From positions 124,001 through 188,000 of the forward strand of contig NZ_BJYT01000005.1 of assembly GCF_007991655.1 (NCBI RefSeq): a stretch of DNA of 64,000 bases, given 5' to 3'. The stretch is from Segetibacter aerophilus. Its GTDB lineage: Bacteria; Bacteroidota; Bacteroidia; Chitinophagales; Chitinophagaceae. The position numbers were made by a program, and so were the translations under genes. Of this stretch, positions 35,686 to 45,383 are shown piece after piece; position 1 is the stretch's first letter; each line of letters starts with the position of its first letter. Below the pieces are notes generated by a model, which saw only the letters and a list, made by a program, of their open reading frames with translations, was not told the origin of the DNA and ran no database searches.

Positions 35686-37839
35686 ATGAAAAGCTTACTT
35701 CAGAGAAGCATTTTCTCTTGCATTTTGGCCATCTGTACTATTACAGCATATAATCAAAATATCGATTCTCTACGACGCATACTTCACACTAGTAAACAAG
35801 ACACAACTATTATAAATACTTTGAATGTTATTAGCGTTGTATTGTCAACCAAAGGCAATTATGAAAATGCTTTGAAATATGCAAAAGAAGCATTAACAAG
35901 GGCAACAAAAGCAGGCTTCAAAAAAGGCATAGCGGACGCATATTTTAGCCTGGGTTGGTATTACAAGGTGCAGTTAAATTACTCAGAGGCCTTTAAGAAC
36001 TATTTTACTTCACTGACTATACTTACTAAGACAGGTGATAAAAAAAGTATTGCCGATATGTATTTAAATATAGCCGGGCTCTACTTCAATCAAGGAAATT
36101 ACGGAGAACATCTAAAAAATCAATATGAAGCGTTAAAGCTTTATGAACAAATAGATTACAAACCTGGTATTGGAGTCGCTTTACATGGGATGGGATCAGT
36201 TTACTTATATCTAAAAAATGAAGAAGAAGCACTAAAGTATTTTAAAAAAGCTCTAGAAATATTTGAAGAAACGGGCGAACGATTTGGAATTGCACAATCT
36301 TCAAATAGTATTGGGAAGATTTATGCAGATCAAGGCAAATACCTTGAAGCGTTGAAATTGCATTTAGCAGCAAAGAACATATTTGAAGAACCTGGTGCGC
36401 CTAGTTGGGGTGTTCCTTTTTCCTATTCCTGCATTGGCGATGTTTATAAAAAACAGGGCGAAAGGGCATTTGCAAAAAAAGATACTGCAACGGCTATTAA
36501 GATGTTTTCTAAGGGAATGGAAAATTATTTTGCTGCCTCAGTAGGCTCAGAAAAAGCCGGGAACAAATTGGATGTCGCACAATCCTACATACAGCTAGGC
36601 GAGGTTAACCTAAAGCTAAGCCGTTTCGTTCAAGCAAGGCAGTTTCTTGAGAAGGCATTGTTATTATCAAAATCACTAAACGATAAAGAAACTACTAAAG
36701 ACGCATACTATAATTTATTCAGCTTAGACAGCGCAGAGAAAAAAACGAATGAAGCACTAGACAACTATAAAAAGTATATACTGTATCGAGATAATTTGAT
36801 CAACGAAGAAAATATAAGAAAAGCATTACAAGCTAAAGTTCAATACGGGTTGTACAAAGAAGAGTTAGAAGAGCAGCAAAAAAAAAGCAGACGGTTTTTT
36901 TCATTTGTGCTGTTGGGGTTTCTCGTCATTGTTTCTGTCTTAATAGCCTTTATTCAATGGCGGAACAACAAACAAAAGCAGAAAGCAAACGTTCTGCTCA
37001 CGAAGCAGAAGGAAGAAATACAATTTACGTTAGCCGAACTTAAAGCTACACAAGCTCAACTGGTGCAGCGAGAAAAATTAGCTTCCTTAGGACAAATGAC
37101 GGCAGGTATCGCTCATGAAATTGAGAACCCCTTAAATTTTGTCAATAATTTTTCTGAAATAAACACCGAACTTCTTGAAGAGTTACAAGCCCAACTTAGC
37201 GCAGGAAATGCTCAAGAGGCGCTTTCTATTTCAAATTATCTGAAAGAAAACGAACGGAAAATCAATGATCATGGTAAACGTGCCGATTCTATTGTAAAGG
37301 GGATGCTGCAACACTCGCGCGTTACTTCAAATAAAAAAGAGCTTACGAATATAAATGATTTGGCTAATGAATACCTAAGGTTAAGCGTGCATAGCTTACG
37401 AGCCAAAGACAACACGTTCAACGTTTCTATAGAAACAAACTTTGATGATAATATAGAAGAGCTATTAATTGTTCCACAAGACATCGGGAGAGTCCTTATA
37501 AATATATATAACAATGCTTTTTATTCCTTACATGAAAAAGCAAAACAATATAGCGACGAATATGTCCCTAAGCTTTGGATAACGACTAAAGGTTCTGTAA
37601 AAAATGGGGAATTAAAGAGTGTACAAATACGCATAAAAGATAATGGAATGGGTATACCCGACAATATATTAGATAAGATATATCAACCTTTTTTTACGAC
37701 CAAGCCTACGGGCCAAGGAACGGGTCTTGGCTTATCTTTAAGCTATGATATTATTACAAACGAGCATAATGGCGAATTAAAGGTGCAAACAAGTGCAGGA
37801 GAATATGCTGAATTTATAATCGAACTGCCAAAAAAATGA
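35686..37839 (+). CDS. TPR-containing sensor histidine kinase
   Basis: The ATG at 35686 gives 717 residues with a signal peptide; the GTG at 35647 would put 13 residues before it. Periplasmic tetratricopeptide repeats span about 40-345 (for example GNYENALKYAKEALTRA, EEALKYFKKALEIFEE). One membrane helix lies at about 405-425, then a coiled coil (VLLTKQKEEIQFTLAELKATQAQL). The kinase core has His477 in AGIAHEIENPLNFVNNF, NIYNNAFYSL, DNGMGIP, QPFFTTK and GTGLGLSLSYDI. No response regulator is adjacent. It is the only gene between the two tRNA-Met-derived direct repeats. Confidence 0.92.
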   Translation: MKSLLQRSIFSCILAICTITAYNQNIDSLRRILHTSKQDTTIINTLNVISVVLSTKGNYENALKYAKEALTRATKAGFKKGIADAYFSLGWYYKVQLNYSEAFKNYFTSLTILTKTGDKKSIADMYLNIAGLYFNQGNYGEHLKNQYEALKLYEQIDYKPGIGVALHGMGSVYLYLKNEEEALKYFKKALEIFEETGERFGIAQSSNSIGKIYADQGKYLEALKLHLAAKNIFEEPGAPSWGVPFSYSCIGDVYKKQGERAFAKKDTATAIKMFSKGMENYFAASVGSEKAGNKLDVAQSYIQLGEVNLKLSRFVQARQFLEKALLLSKSLNDKETTKDAYYNLFSLDSAEKKTNEALDNYKKYILYRDNLINEENIRKALQAKVQYGLYKEELEEQQKKSRRFFSFVLLGFLVIVSVLIAFIQWRNNKQKQKANVLLTKQKEEIQFTLAELKATQAQLVQREKLASLGQMTAGIAHEIENPLNFVNNFSEINTELLEELQAQLSAGNAQEALSISNYLKENERKINDHGKRADSIVKGMLQHSRVTSNKKELTNINDLANEYLRLSVHSLRAKDNTFNVSIETNFDDNIEELLIVPQDIGRVLINIYNNAFYSLHEKAKQYSDEYVPKLWITTKGSVKNGELKSVQIRIKDNGMGIPDNILDKIYQPFFTTKPTGQGTGLGLSLSYDIITNEHNGELKVQTSAGEYAEFIIELPKK

Positions 37840-37857
37840 AGCTATTATAGAGCCTAC

Positions 37858-37945
37858 AAAGTAAAAAGCCCAAGGCATTGAAAAACAATACTTGAGCTTT
37901 AGTACCGAGGAGCAGACTTGAACTGCCGACCTTCGGGTTATGAAT
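37858..37945. repeat. proximal copy of the tRNA-Met 3' half (att-like direct repeat)
   Basis: This is the counterpart of 35013-35100 at an offset of 2,845 bp. It overlaps the 3' half of the intact tRNA-Met and its terminator. Together the two copies delimit a 2.8-kb segment lying on the 3' side of the tRNA. Confidence 0.82.
37863..37900 (-). terminator. terminator of tRNA-Met, shared with the kinase gene end
   Basis: On the minus strand AAAGCTCAAG pairs with CTTGGGCTTT (10 bp, one G-T) and is followed by a T-run. It begins 2 bp past the tRNA. The kinase gene ends just beyond it from the other side. The whole hairpin is duplicated at 35013. Confidence 0.78.
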
Positions 37946-37976
37946 CCGATGCTCTAACCAGCTGAGCTACCTCGGC
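37903..37976 (-). tRNA. tRNA-Met (CAT)
   Basis: A 74-nt cloverleaf with acceptor GCCGAGG and CCTCGGT, D arm GCTC...GAGC, anticodon loop TTCATAA (anticodon CAT), and T arm GGCAG-TTCAAGT-CTGCT. It has no encoded CCA. The first-pair mismatch pattern of the initiator is absent, so it is elongator Met, or possibly the Ile tRNA whose C34 is modified to lysidine. Confidence 0.93.
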
Positions 37977-38022
37977 ATTTAGGGCTGCAAATATAGGCGC
38001 TTTTTTTATCGGAAAATCAACT

Positions 38023-38238
38023 TCAAGCTAAACAAAGAGAATTTTGGCAGGCAGATTCTATTAATGCAAATACTTCTTCTACTGTCTGAACTACTCTAAA
38101 AGTTTCATTATTAGAAAAGGTAAGAACTGTCGAAGCGTTGCGACTGATCAGGTCTTTTTTAATAGAAATTACATTATTCATATTTAGAAAAAGAGGTTCA
38201 TCTCCATCTTTCCATACTTCAATTAAACACGGCTTCAT
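38023..38238 (-). CDS. small hypothetical protein (71 aa)
   Basis: The protein reads MKPCLIEVWKDGDEPLFLNMNNVISIKKDL and continues with a hydrophilic beta-rich stretch and an amphipathic helical end (VVQTVEEVFALIESACQN). The pattern, a short beta unit with N-x-NNVISI then TFSNNETFRVVQTVEEV, looks like a genuine small folded protein, possibly with homologues in related genomes, but I cannot name the family. It is transcribed toward tRNA-Met and divergently from the carboxypeptidase gene. Confidence 0.6.
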   Translation of the reverse strand: MKPCLIEVWKDGDEPLFLNMNNVISIKKDLISRNASTVLTFSNNETFRVVQTVEEVFALIESACQNSLCLA

Positions 38239-38403
38239 AATTACTGTTTAGCGTTTAAGAACAACCTTTTAAACAAAAGGTTCAAATTCTTTTTAATGGA
38301 GTTTCCACTTTTTATTCTTAAGTCCTTTAAAGCTTACCTGTGCTAATTCTTGAATTCCGCCATATCCTTTCGTTTTCGATTTAACTTGAGCTTTTTAAAA
38401 AAT

Positions 38404-39900
38404 ATGTCTTCTACCGAAAAGTTATATCTCGAATACAAAAGTGTTATGCAAAAGGTCGCGGACGTAAAGTATGCCGCAGCAGTGTTACAATGGGACCAGG
38501 AAACATATTTACCAGAAAAAGGTGCAGAGTTCCGGGGGAGGCAGTTAGCCACCCTAAGTGAGATAAGTCATGAAATGTTTATTAACGACAAGAATGAAGG
38601 TCTGCTAAAAGACTTGCTGTCAAAGGACTTGCCTCAGGAACAAAAAAGAAATGTAGCGTTGACATGGGAAGACTATAGCAGGTTGAAAAAATTAACTCCC
38701 GAGTTTGTGAGGAAGATGAGTGAGACGGTATCTGCAAGCTTCTTTGCATGGATTGAAGCAAGGAAGCAAAATAGCTATAAAATCTTCGAGCCTAAACTAG
38801 CTCCTTTGGTTGATTTAAAGCGGCAGGAGGCGGAACTGTATGGATATGAAGGTCACCCGTATAATGCGTTGATGGATGAATATGAAAAAGGAGCGACCGT
38901 ACAAAAAATCGATACAATTTTTGAAGACATTAAATTACCGCTGCGTCAACTTCTTTCAGAGATACAAAATGATCGACCTGTTGATGATAGTTTTCTTCGC
39001 CAGCATTTTCTGAAACAGCAGCAATGGGAGTGGGGTATGTACCTCGCGAAGCAACTGGGCTTTGATTTTGAAAGAGGTCGGCAAGATATATCGGAGCATC
39101 CCTTTACAACAAACTTTAGTAGCCAGGATGTAAGAATTACTACTCGTATAGATGAGCATGACTTTGCAAATATGACCTGGAGCACTATTCACGAAGTCGG
39201 TCATGCTTTGTACGAACAAGGGTTGCCGCCAGAGCAATATGGATTGCCGCTGGGCGAGTACGCTTCATTAGGTATTCACGAATCGCAATCGCGTCTCTGG
39301 GAAAATTGTGTGGGACGAGGAAATGCTTTCTGGAGCTATTACCTCCCTCAGCTCAAGCAGTTTTTTCCCGAACAGTTTAAAGATGTTTCAAAGGATCAGT
39401 TCCTGAAGGCTATTAACAAAGTACAACCGTCGCTCGTTAGAGCTGAGGCAGATGAGCTGACCTATCATTTTCATGTAATGGTGCGTTATGAACTTGAAAA
39501 AAGATTGATCGAAGGATCATTACAGGTAAAAGAAATACCGTTGTATTGGAACGATCAGTACAAAGCCTTGCTGGGGGTTGATGTTCCGGATGATAAAAGC
39601 GGCTGTCTGCAGGATGTACACTGGAGCCATGGAAGCTTCGGCTATTTTGCCACCTATAGCCTCGGCAGCTTTTATGCTGCGCAATTGTGGCAACATGCAA
39701 ACAAAACTATTCCCGGTTTAGAGACCGAAATTTCACAGCAAGGAAAAACAAAATCGCTATTACTGTGGTTACGAAACAACGTACACAAACACGGAAGATT
39801 TTACAACAGCAATGAGCTTTGCGCGGCAGTTACCGGTCACGAACTTGACAGCAAAGTTTTTGTGTCTTATCTAAAAGAGAAGCTAAATGATTTAAAGTAG
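38404..39900 (+). CDS. M32 family metallocarboxypeptidase
   Basis: The ATG at 38404 gives 498 residues, normal for M32 (thermostable carboxypeptidase Taq). The earlier in-frame codon at 38350 is not favoured. HEVGH at His263, Glu264 and His267 binds zinc, followed by ALYEQGLP, the conserved HESQSRLWEN (Glu ligand region) and a C-terminal VHWSHGSFGYFATYSLGSFYAAQ. It removes C-terminal residues from peptides in the cytoplasm. It has no signal peptide or operon partner, and a terminator follows at 39982. Confidence 0.94.
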   Translation: MSSTEKLYLEYKSVMQKVADVKYAAAVLQWDQETYLPEKGAEFRGRQLATLSEISHEMFINDKNEGLLKDLLSKDLPQEQKRNVALTWEDYSRLKKLTPEFVRKMSETVSASFFAWIEARKQNSYKIFEPKLAPLVDLKRQEAELYGYEGHPYNALMDEYEKGATVQKIDTIFEDIKLPLRQLLSEIQNDRPVDDSFLRQHFLKQQQWEWGMYLAKQLGFDFERGRQDISEHPFTTNFSSQDVRITTRIDEHDFANMTWSTIHEVGHALYEQGLPPEQYGLPLGEYASLGIHESQSRLWENCVGRGNAFWSYYLPQLKQFFPEQFKDVSKDQFLKAINKVQPSLVRAEADELTYHFHVMVRYELEKRLIEGSLQVKEIPLYWNDQYKALLGVDVPDDKSGCLQDVHWSHGSFGYFATYSLGSFYAAQLWQHANKTIPGLETEISQQGKTKSLLLWLRNNVHKHGRFYNSNELCAAVTGHELDSKVFVSYLKEKLNDLK

Positions 39901-39981
39901 GCGGGAGTTTTAGGGGATAAAATGTTTCAGTCCTGACAGAGGAAATTTTCCGATTGTACCTCAGATCTAATACAAATTTTT

Positions 39982-40009
39982 AAAGCTGCCTTTTAACGCA
40001 GCTTTTTTT
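39982..40009 (+). terminator. intrinsic terminator after the M32 gene
   Basis: AAAGCTGC (39982-39989) pairs with GCAGCTTT (39998-40005) across an 8-nt loop and runs into seven T. It is 82 bp beyond the stop codon. Confidence 0.85.
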
Positions 40010-40096
40010 ATTGCTAAATCTTATTCAAAAGCAGGAGGTTTTACTTTAAACAGAAAACAGGGCAAAAATTGATAAAAGCATAATTGAAATACAGGA

Positions 40097-40123
40097 GATG
40101 AACGAAATGCGTCGCAACAACTG
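40097..40123 (+). repeat. dispersed intergenic element, GCGTCGCAAC subtype
   Basis: GATGAACGAAATGCGTCGCA followed by ACAACTG. It matches 9516-9543 closely. Apart from this and the terminator, the 453-bp gap 39901-40353 shows no recognised feature. Confidence 0.55.
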
Positions 40124-40353
40124 CTGCCAATAGATCTCTTGTTTGTACCTCAAAACTTCTTCTACAGTTCCTTTTGGGGCTTTGTAAATACTACTCAGCT
40201 GACATCCGCTATTTAAAACCTCTCATAATAACTCTTGCAAGTCGGCTAATGAAAAAATAATCGGGGGAACAAAATAAAAGAGCGATAAAAAAGTTTATAT
40301 AAGATTGAGTTGAGCAAAGTCCTATATCCAGTTAAAAATTATTAGAATTTTCT

Positions 40354-43300
40354 ATGAAAACCATTAAAGGTACATGGTTGCACTTGCTGCAACTAACTGT
40401 ACTAATCTTTATAACAACAGCAGGATCTGCGCAATTACGGGCTGGTTTTCTTGCTACGCCGCTTACAGGGTGCCCTCCAATGGTGGTTAGTTTCACCGAT
40501 ACTTCAAAAGGTAACCCGACTTCGTGGAAGTGGGATTTAGGCAACGGAACCATTTCTTTTCTTCAACATCCAATCGCAACTTATTTTACACCTGGTAGTT
40601 ATAATGTTAAACTCGTAGTTACGAATTTAGCGGGCAAAGACTCCGTAATAAAAAGCCAATACATCGTAGTTAACGCGCTGCCCGTGGCTTACTTCAATCA
40701 ATCGGACTCGACTGGCTGTTTTCCCTTGAAAGTTGCATTTAAAGACAGTAGCATTGCAGGATCTGGTACTGTACAAAAATGGCAATGGGATTTTGGTGAC
40801 GGTACTTTATCTACGGAACAAAACCCTTCGCATACGTACACCAGCCCCGGTAATTTTACTGTTATTTTAAGGGTTACCAATAGCAATGGTTGTTCTGCAG
40901 TGATTACTAAACCTTCGTTGATAACAATACGTGATGGTGTAAATGCTGCCTTTAGCTATACGACCGTTCCCGGTTGTAGCAGTCCGGCACCTGTAAACTT
41001 TATAAATGAATCTAAAGGAACCGGCACGCTAAGCTACTTCTGGGACTTTGGCGACGGTAAGAATTCGACAGCTGCCAATCCGGCTAATAGTTATAATAAT
41101 GGCATTTACACCGTAAAATTGGTTGCAACCAGCAGCTATGGATGTACAGATACTGTTATTAAACCAAATGCTATTAATGTAGGCATTGTACATGCAAGTT
41201 TTTCAAGCCTTGATAGTATTTGTGCGGGCAACAATCTCGAACTAACAAATACTTCAACCCCTGCAACTTTTACCAGTGTAAAGTGGGATTTTGGCGATGG
41301 CGGATCTTCCATTCAAACTAACCCAGGCAGAATTTATGCGAACGCGGGAGTGTATAAAATAAAATTGATTACCACTTTTGGTATTTGCCAGGACTCTGCT
41401 GTAAAAACTATTACTGTTCTTCCAAGGCCAATAGCAGCATTTACTGCATCTAATACTTCGGGATGTACAGGTCCTCTCGTTGTTTCTTTCCAGGATGCCT
41501 CGACTGGTGCAATTTCGTACAAATGGTCTTTTGGAGATGGAGCTACATCAACTCTTAAAAATCCTACACACGATTACACCACACCCGGCACATACTCAGT
41601 AAGCCTGACGGTTACAAATACAAATGGATGTACTACCACTCTTGTTAAGGATAACCTTGTTAAGTTTATTCCGCTAAAAATTGCTTCAATAAATAATCTT
41701 GGTGTTAAAGGTTGTATGCCTGTGATAGTTTCGCCGGTTGCCAGTATGAAAGAAAATGTGTCAGCTTCATCATACTTATGGAATTTTGGTGATGGGTCGA
41801 CCTCTACAAGCGCCACACCTACCCACACTTATACTACAGCCGGAGTTTTTGATGTGACATTGATCGTTTCCGCTGGTGGTGGTTGTTCGGATACGCTCGT
41901 TTATAAAGAGGCAGTAAAAGCAGGTAACAAGCCTCAAACAAAATTTACTGCAGATCCCAGGGATGTGTGTGCTGTTTTGCCTGTTTCTTTTACCGACATG
42001 ACGCCAAAGGGTACTGTAGAAGAATGGAAGTGGTTTTTTGGAGATGGGGCAACTTCAGGAGCACAAAATCCTATTCATAATTACAACGACACAGGTTACT
42101 TCAATGTAAAGTTGGTAGCCACAAACTTTGGTTGTAGTGATACATTGGAAATGAAAAAGTTTGTTCACATAAAACCTCCGATTGCTAAGTTTGATACTGC
42201 TTATAGTTGTAACGATCGCTTCACCCGGAACTTTGTTGACCAATCTCTCGGTGCTATGACCTGGGCCTGGAATTTCGGAGACGGATCTACTTCAACAGAA
42301 CAAAATCCTTCACATACTTATTCAGCTCAAGGTGGGTATACTGCAATTTTAACTGTTACTAATGGCGACTGTCAGCATACGGTTAAAAAGAATGTGGTTG
42401 TATTGAACGAGCAAGGAAAGTTAGCGGTAAGCGATAGCATTAATTGTGTTAATACTCGCGTCGTTTTTGATGTGAAAAACGTAAACCCTGCAAATATCTC
42501 CAGTTACAACTGGTACTTTAACGGCATTACTGAAAATGTAATCACCACCACTAATAACCCGGTTACTGTTAGCTTTAATACACCCGGTACACGCAACTCT
42601 GCAGTAATTATTACAGACTTACTTCATTGTTCAGATACTTTATATGCAACCGTGCCTTTAAAGTTTTACGGTCCGAAAGCATCCTTCGAAAGTATATCAC
42701 CTAATACGTGTCTTGGCAATACGGTCAACTTCACTGACTCGTCTAAAACTGATGGCATTCACCCAATCACAGAGTATTTATGGAATTATGGTGAAGGAGA
42801 TCCCGAGAAATATTCCAATGGGCCTTTTTCTCATAATTATGCAGCGTTCGGAAGCTACAATGTTAAGCTTGTAATTAAGGATAGTTATGGTTGTACAGAT
42901 AGCATTACCAAGGCAAGCTTTGTTAGTATTACAAAACCTGTAGCTAAGTTTATTACATCAGATTCGGCTTTATGTCCTTCTTTGCCTATCACTTTTACCA
43001 ATCAATCAGAAGGGGTGGGCGCTACCTACGAGTGGAACTTTGGTGACGGCACAACTTCGGCTAATGTTTCTCCTGTTCACTCTTTCAGCAGTCCTGGTAC
43101 CTACAATGTGGTGATGGTGATGATAGACAAAAACGGTTGTTCTGCCTCAGATTCAACTACAATAAACATTTATACTGCCAAGGCTGACTTCTTGTTGAGT
43201 GACTCCTTTTCAACATGTCCTCCGCTCGTGGTTAACGTAACAAACCAGTCAAAAAATTATATAGATCTTAATTGGGATTTTGGGGATGGCGGTAATTCTC

Positions 43301-45168
43301 AATTGACAAATCCTTCCCATATTTATACTTACCCCGGTAATTATACTTTAAGACTCACTGTAAAGAATAACGGTGGTTGTGTGGATGAACTAACAAAGAA
43401 GGTGGTCATACAAGGCCCTACGGGAGCCTTTGACTACTCGCCGAAACAAGCATGTATGCCGGGTAAAGTTGATTACAAGATTACTGCTCAGAATACGGTT
43501 AGTTATGTGTGGGATTTCAATGATGGTAATACTATCTTTTCGGTCAAAGATGGTGTTTCGCATACTTACATTAATCCGGGCAACTATGTTCCTAAGGTGA
43601 TTTTAGAAGATGGACTTGGATGTAAAGTAGCTTTACAAGGTTTGGATACAATTAGGATATATTCTGTAAATACGAATATTTTAAGCGACAGCAGAATGGT
43701 TTGCGACAGCGGAATTGTTGCTTTCAGAGACTCTACTACTTCGAACGATGGGTTGAAAGGCTTCTTGTGGAACTTCGGTGATGGGATCACTTCAACACTA
43801 AGAAATCCAACACACAATTTTTCCGATACCGGGTTTTATTCTATCAAGCTTATAACTACTACCGCTTTCGGATGTACCGACACGGCTGTTTCTAAAGATT
43901 ATGTCAAGGTGGTTCATTCACCCCTGGTTAAGATATTAGGAGATACTTCTGCGTGCGAACCAGCCAAAATAAAGTTGACAGGAGATTTTGCGCGGGCAGA
44001 TACTTCCGCGATCACATGGGCATGGAGTTTTGGTAATGGCAGTGCTTCGAGTTTACAAAAACCTGATAGCCAAAACTACGTTCGTAGCGGTTCTTACCAG
44101 GTGACTTTAAAGGCGACTAATAGCGATGGTTGCTCAAACGAGGTAACAAGAACAGCTGTAATTCACCCTAAACCGATGGTTGATGCAGGACCAGATGCCG
44201 GTATTTGCCGCTTTGATACTTATAAACTGACGGCGACCGGAGCAAACAGTTATACGTGGCGATCAAATCCTACTTTAAGCTGTGCAAACTGTGCAACACC
44301 GATAGCAAAACCTGACTCTTTAACTACTTACTATGTCACCGGCAAAACCCTGTTTGGATGTACTAACGAGGATTCAGTAACCCTTAAAGTGCAGCAGACA
44401 TTTAAAATGATTGTTGGCAAAGCAGATACTTTATGTAAAGGTGAGGTGGCTACACTAACTGCGTCTGGCGCTGACAACTACCAATGGTCCCCTGCTCTGT
44501 GGCTTAACAACCCCGCCATTGCCTCTCCAAGGGCAAAGCCGGATACGACCATTACTTACCAGGTAATTGGAAAAGACAACAATGGCTGTTTTAGAGATAC
44601 ACAGAATATCAGGATAAAGGTTTATCCGCTCCCTTCTGTCGATATTACAAATGGAGATAACATAACGGTGCAGGTAGGCGGAAGTATTAAACTCAATACG
44701 AAGAACTCACCAGACATTATTAGTTGGAAATGGTTTCCTTCTCAATGGCTAAGTTGTGCCTCTTGTACCGAGCCGCTGGCTGCTCCTAAAGAAAATATCA
44801 CTTATAGTATTACCGCCACTAACGAAGGCAATTGTACTGCAACAGATAAGGTAAGTATAAATCTTATCTGTAATAATACCAACGTGTTCATTCCTAATAC
44901 GTTTTCACCAAATGGGGATGGTATCAATGACGTGTTTTATATTAGGGGTTCTGGACTTTTTAATGTCTTATCGTTCAAAGTATTCAACCGTTGGGGACAG
45001 CTTGTTTACCAGAAAAATGGTGGTGGGGCTAACAATCCGCTTGATGGATGGGATGGTAATCTGAATGGTGCACCCCTTCAGCCAGACGTATACGTTTACC
45101 TGATTGACGTTGTTTGTGCCAACAATACCATATTCCCTTTTAAAGGAAATGTATCATTGATCCGTTAG
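40354..45168 (+). CDS. giant PKD-repeat surface protein with T9SS type B sorting domain (copy 1)
   Basis: The 1,604-residue protein has a signal peptide (LTVLIFITTAGSAQ) and about 15 PKD-type beta-sandwich repeats of roughly 80-90 residues, each marked by a WxFGDG-like core followed by NPxHxYxxPGxYxVxLxVTNxxGC. Three Ig-like repeats then carry paired Cys (SCANCATPIAKP). A C-terminal gliding-motility-type domain follows, FIPNTFSPNGDGINDVFYIRG to GNVSLIR. That domain directs export by the type IX system and attachment to the surface. PKD proteins of this size act in adhesion, polymer binding or gliding. Its neighbour at 45384 is a paralogue. Confidence 0.95.
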   Translation: MKTIKGTWLHLLQLTVLIFITTAGSAQLRAGFLATPLTGCPPMVVSFTDTSKGNPTSWKWDLGNGTISFLQHPIATYFTPGSYNVKLVVTNLAGKDSVIKSQYIVVNALPVAYFNQSDSTGCFPLKVAFKDSSIAGSGTVQKWQWDFGDGTLSTEQNPSHTYTSPGNFTVILRVTNSNGCSAVITKPSLITIRDGVNAAFSYTTVPGCSSPAPVNFINESKGTGTLSYFWDFGDGKNSTAANPANSYNNGIYTVKLVATSSYGCTDTVIKPNAINVGIVHASFSSLDSICAGNNLELTNTSTPATFTSVKWDFGDGGSSIQTNPGRIYANAGVYKIKLITTFGICQDSAVKTITVLPRPIAAFTASNTSGCTGPLVVSFQDASTGAISYKWSFGDGATSTLKNPTHDYTTPGTYSVSLTVTNTNGCTTTLVKDNLVKFIPLKIASINNLGVKGCMPVIVSPVASMKENVSASSYLWNFGDGSTSTSATPTHTYTTAGVFDVTLIVSAGGGCSDTLVYKEAVKAGNKPQTKFTADPRDVCAVLPVSFTDMTPKGTVEEWKWFFGDGATSGAQNPIHNYNDTGYFNVKLVATNFGCSDTLEMKKFVHIKPPIAKFDTAYSCNDRFTRNFVDQSLGAMTWAWNFGDGSTSTEQNPSHTYSAQGGYTAILTVTNGDCQHTVKKNVVVLNEQGKLAVSDSINCVNTRVVFDVKNVNPANISSYNWYFNGITENVITTTNNPVTVSFNTPGTRNSAVIITDLLHCSDTLYATVPLKFYGPKASFESISPNTCLGNTVNFTDSSKTDGIHPITEYLWNYGEGDPEKYSNGPFSHNYAAFGSYNVKLVIKDSYGCTDSITKASFVSITKPVAKFITSDSALCPSLPITFTNQSEGVGATYEWNFGDGTTSANVSPVHSFSSPGTYNVVMVMIDKNGCSASDSTTINIYTAKADFLLSDSFSTCPPLVVNVTNQSKNYIDLNWDFGDGGNSQLTNPSHIYTYPGNYTLRLTVKNNGGCVDELTKKVVIQGPTGAFDYSPKQACMPGKVDYKITAQNTVSYVWDFNDGNTIFSVKDGVSHTYINPGNYVPKVILEDGLGCKVALQGLDTIRIYSVNTNILSDSRMVCDSGIVAFRDSTTSNDGLKGFLWNFGDGITSTLRNPTHNFSDTGFYSIKLITTTAFGCTDTAVSKDYVKVVHSPLVKILGDTSACEPAKIKLTGDFARADTSAITWAWSFGNGSASSLQKPDSQNYVRSGSYQVTLKATNSDGCSNEVTRTAVIHPKPMVDAGPDAGICRFDTYKLTATGANSYTWRSNPTLSCANCATPIAKPDSLTTYYVTGKTLFGCTNEDSVTLKVQQTFKMIVGKADTLCKGEVATLTASGADNYQWSPALWLNNPAIASPRAKPDTTITYQVIGKDNNGCFRDTQNIRIKVYPLPSVDITNGDNITVQVGGSIKLNTKNSPDIISWKWFPSQWLSCASCTEPLAAPKENITYSITATNEGNCTATDKVSINLICNNTNVFIPNTFSPNGDGINDVFYIRGSGLFNVLSFKVFNRWGQLVYQKNGGGANNPLDGWDGNLNGAPLQPDVYVYLIDVVCANNTIFPFKGNVSLIR

Positions 45169-45339
45169 AGGAATCATGGTTAAAAACATGCAAACTGAGT
45201 TCTAGCCAAACAGTTATAAAAAATATAAAATTTGAAAAGCCTATGCACTAGCGGCTTCTTGTAAGAACGTTGCAGCGAACTGATATTAAATTTTTTTTAT
45301 GTAGCTGCAACCTTTTTAATCTAATACGTGACTATATTG

Positions 45340-45374
45340 AGCCGGGTCTTTCGAAAGGTCCGGCTTTATATTTT
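45340..45374 (+). terminator. intrinsic terminator between the two PKD genes
   Basis: AGCCGGGTCTTTC (45340-45352) pairs with GAAAGGTCCGGCT (45353-45365), including two G-T pairs and a tight loop, then a T-rich run. It lies 172 bp after copy 1 and just before the likely start of copy 2. Confidence 0.75.
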
Positions 45375-45383
45375 AGCAAACGT

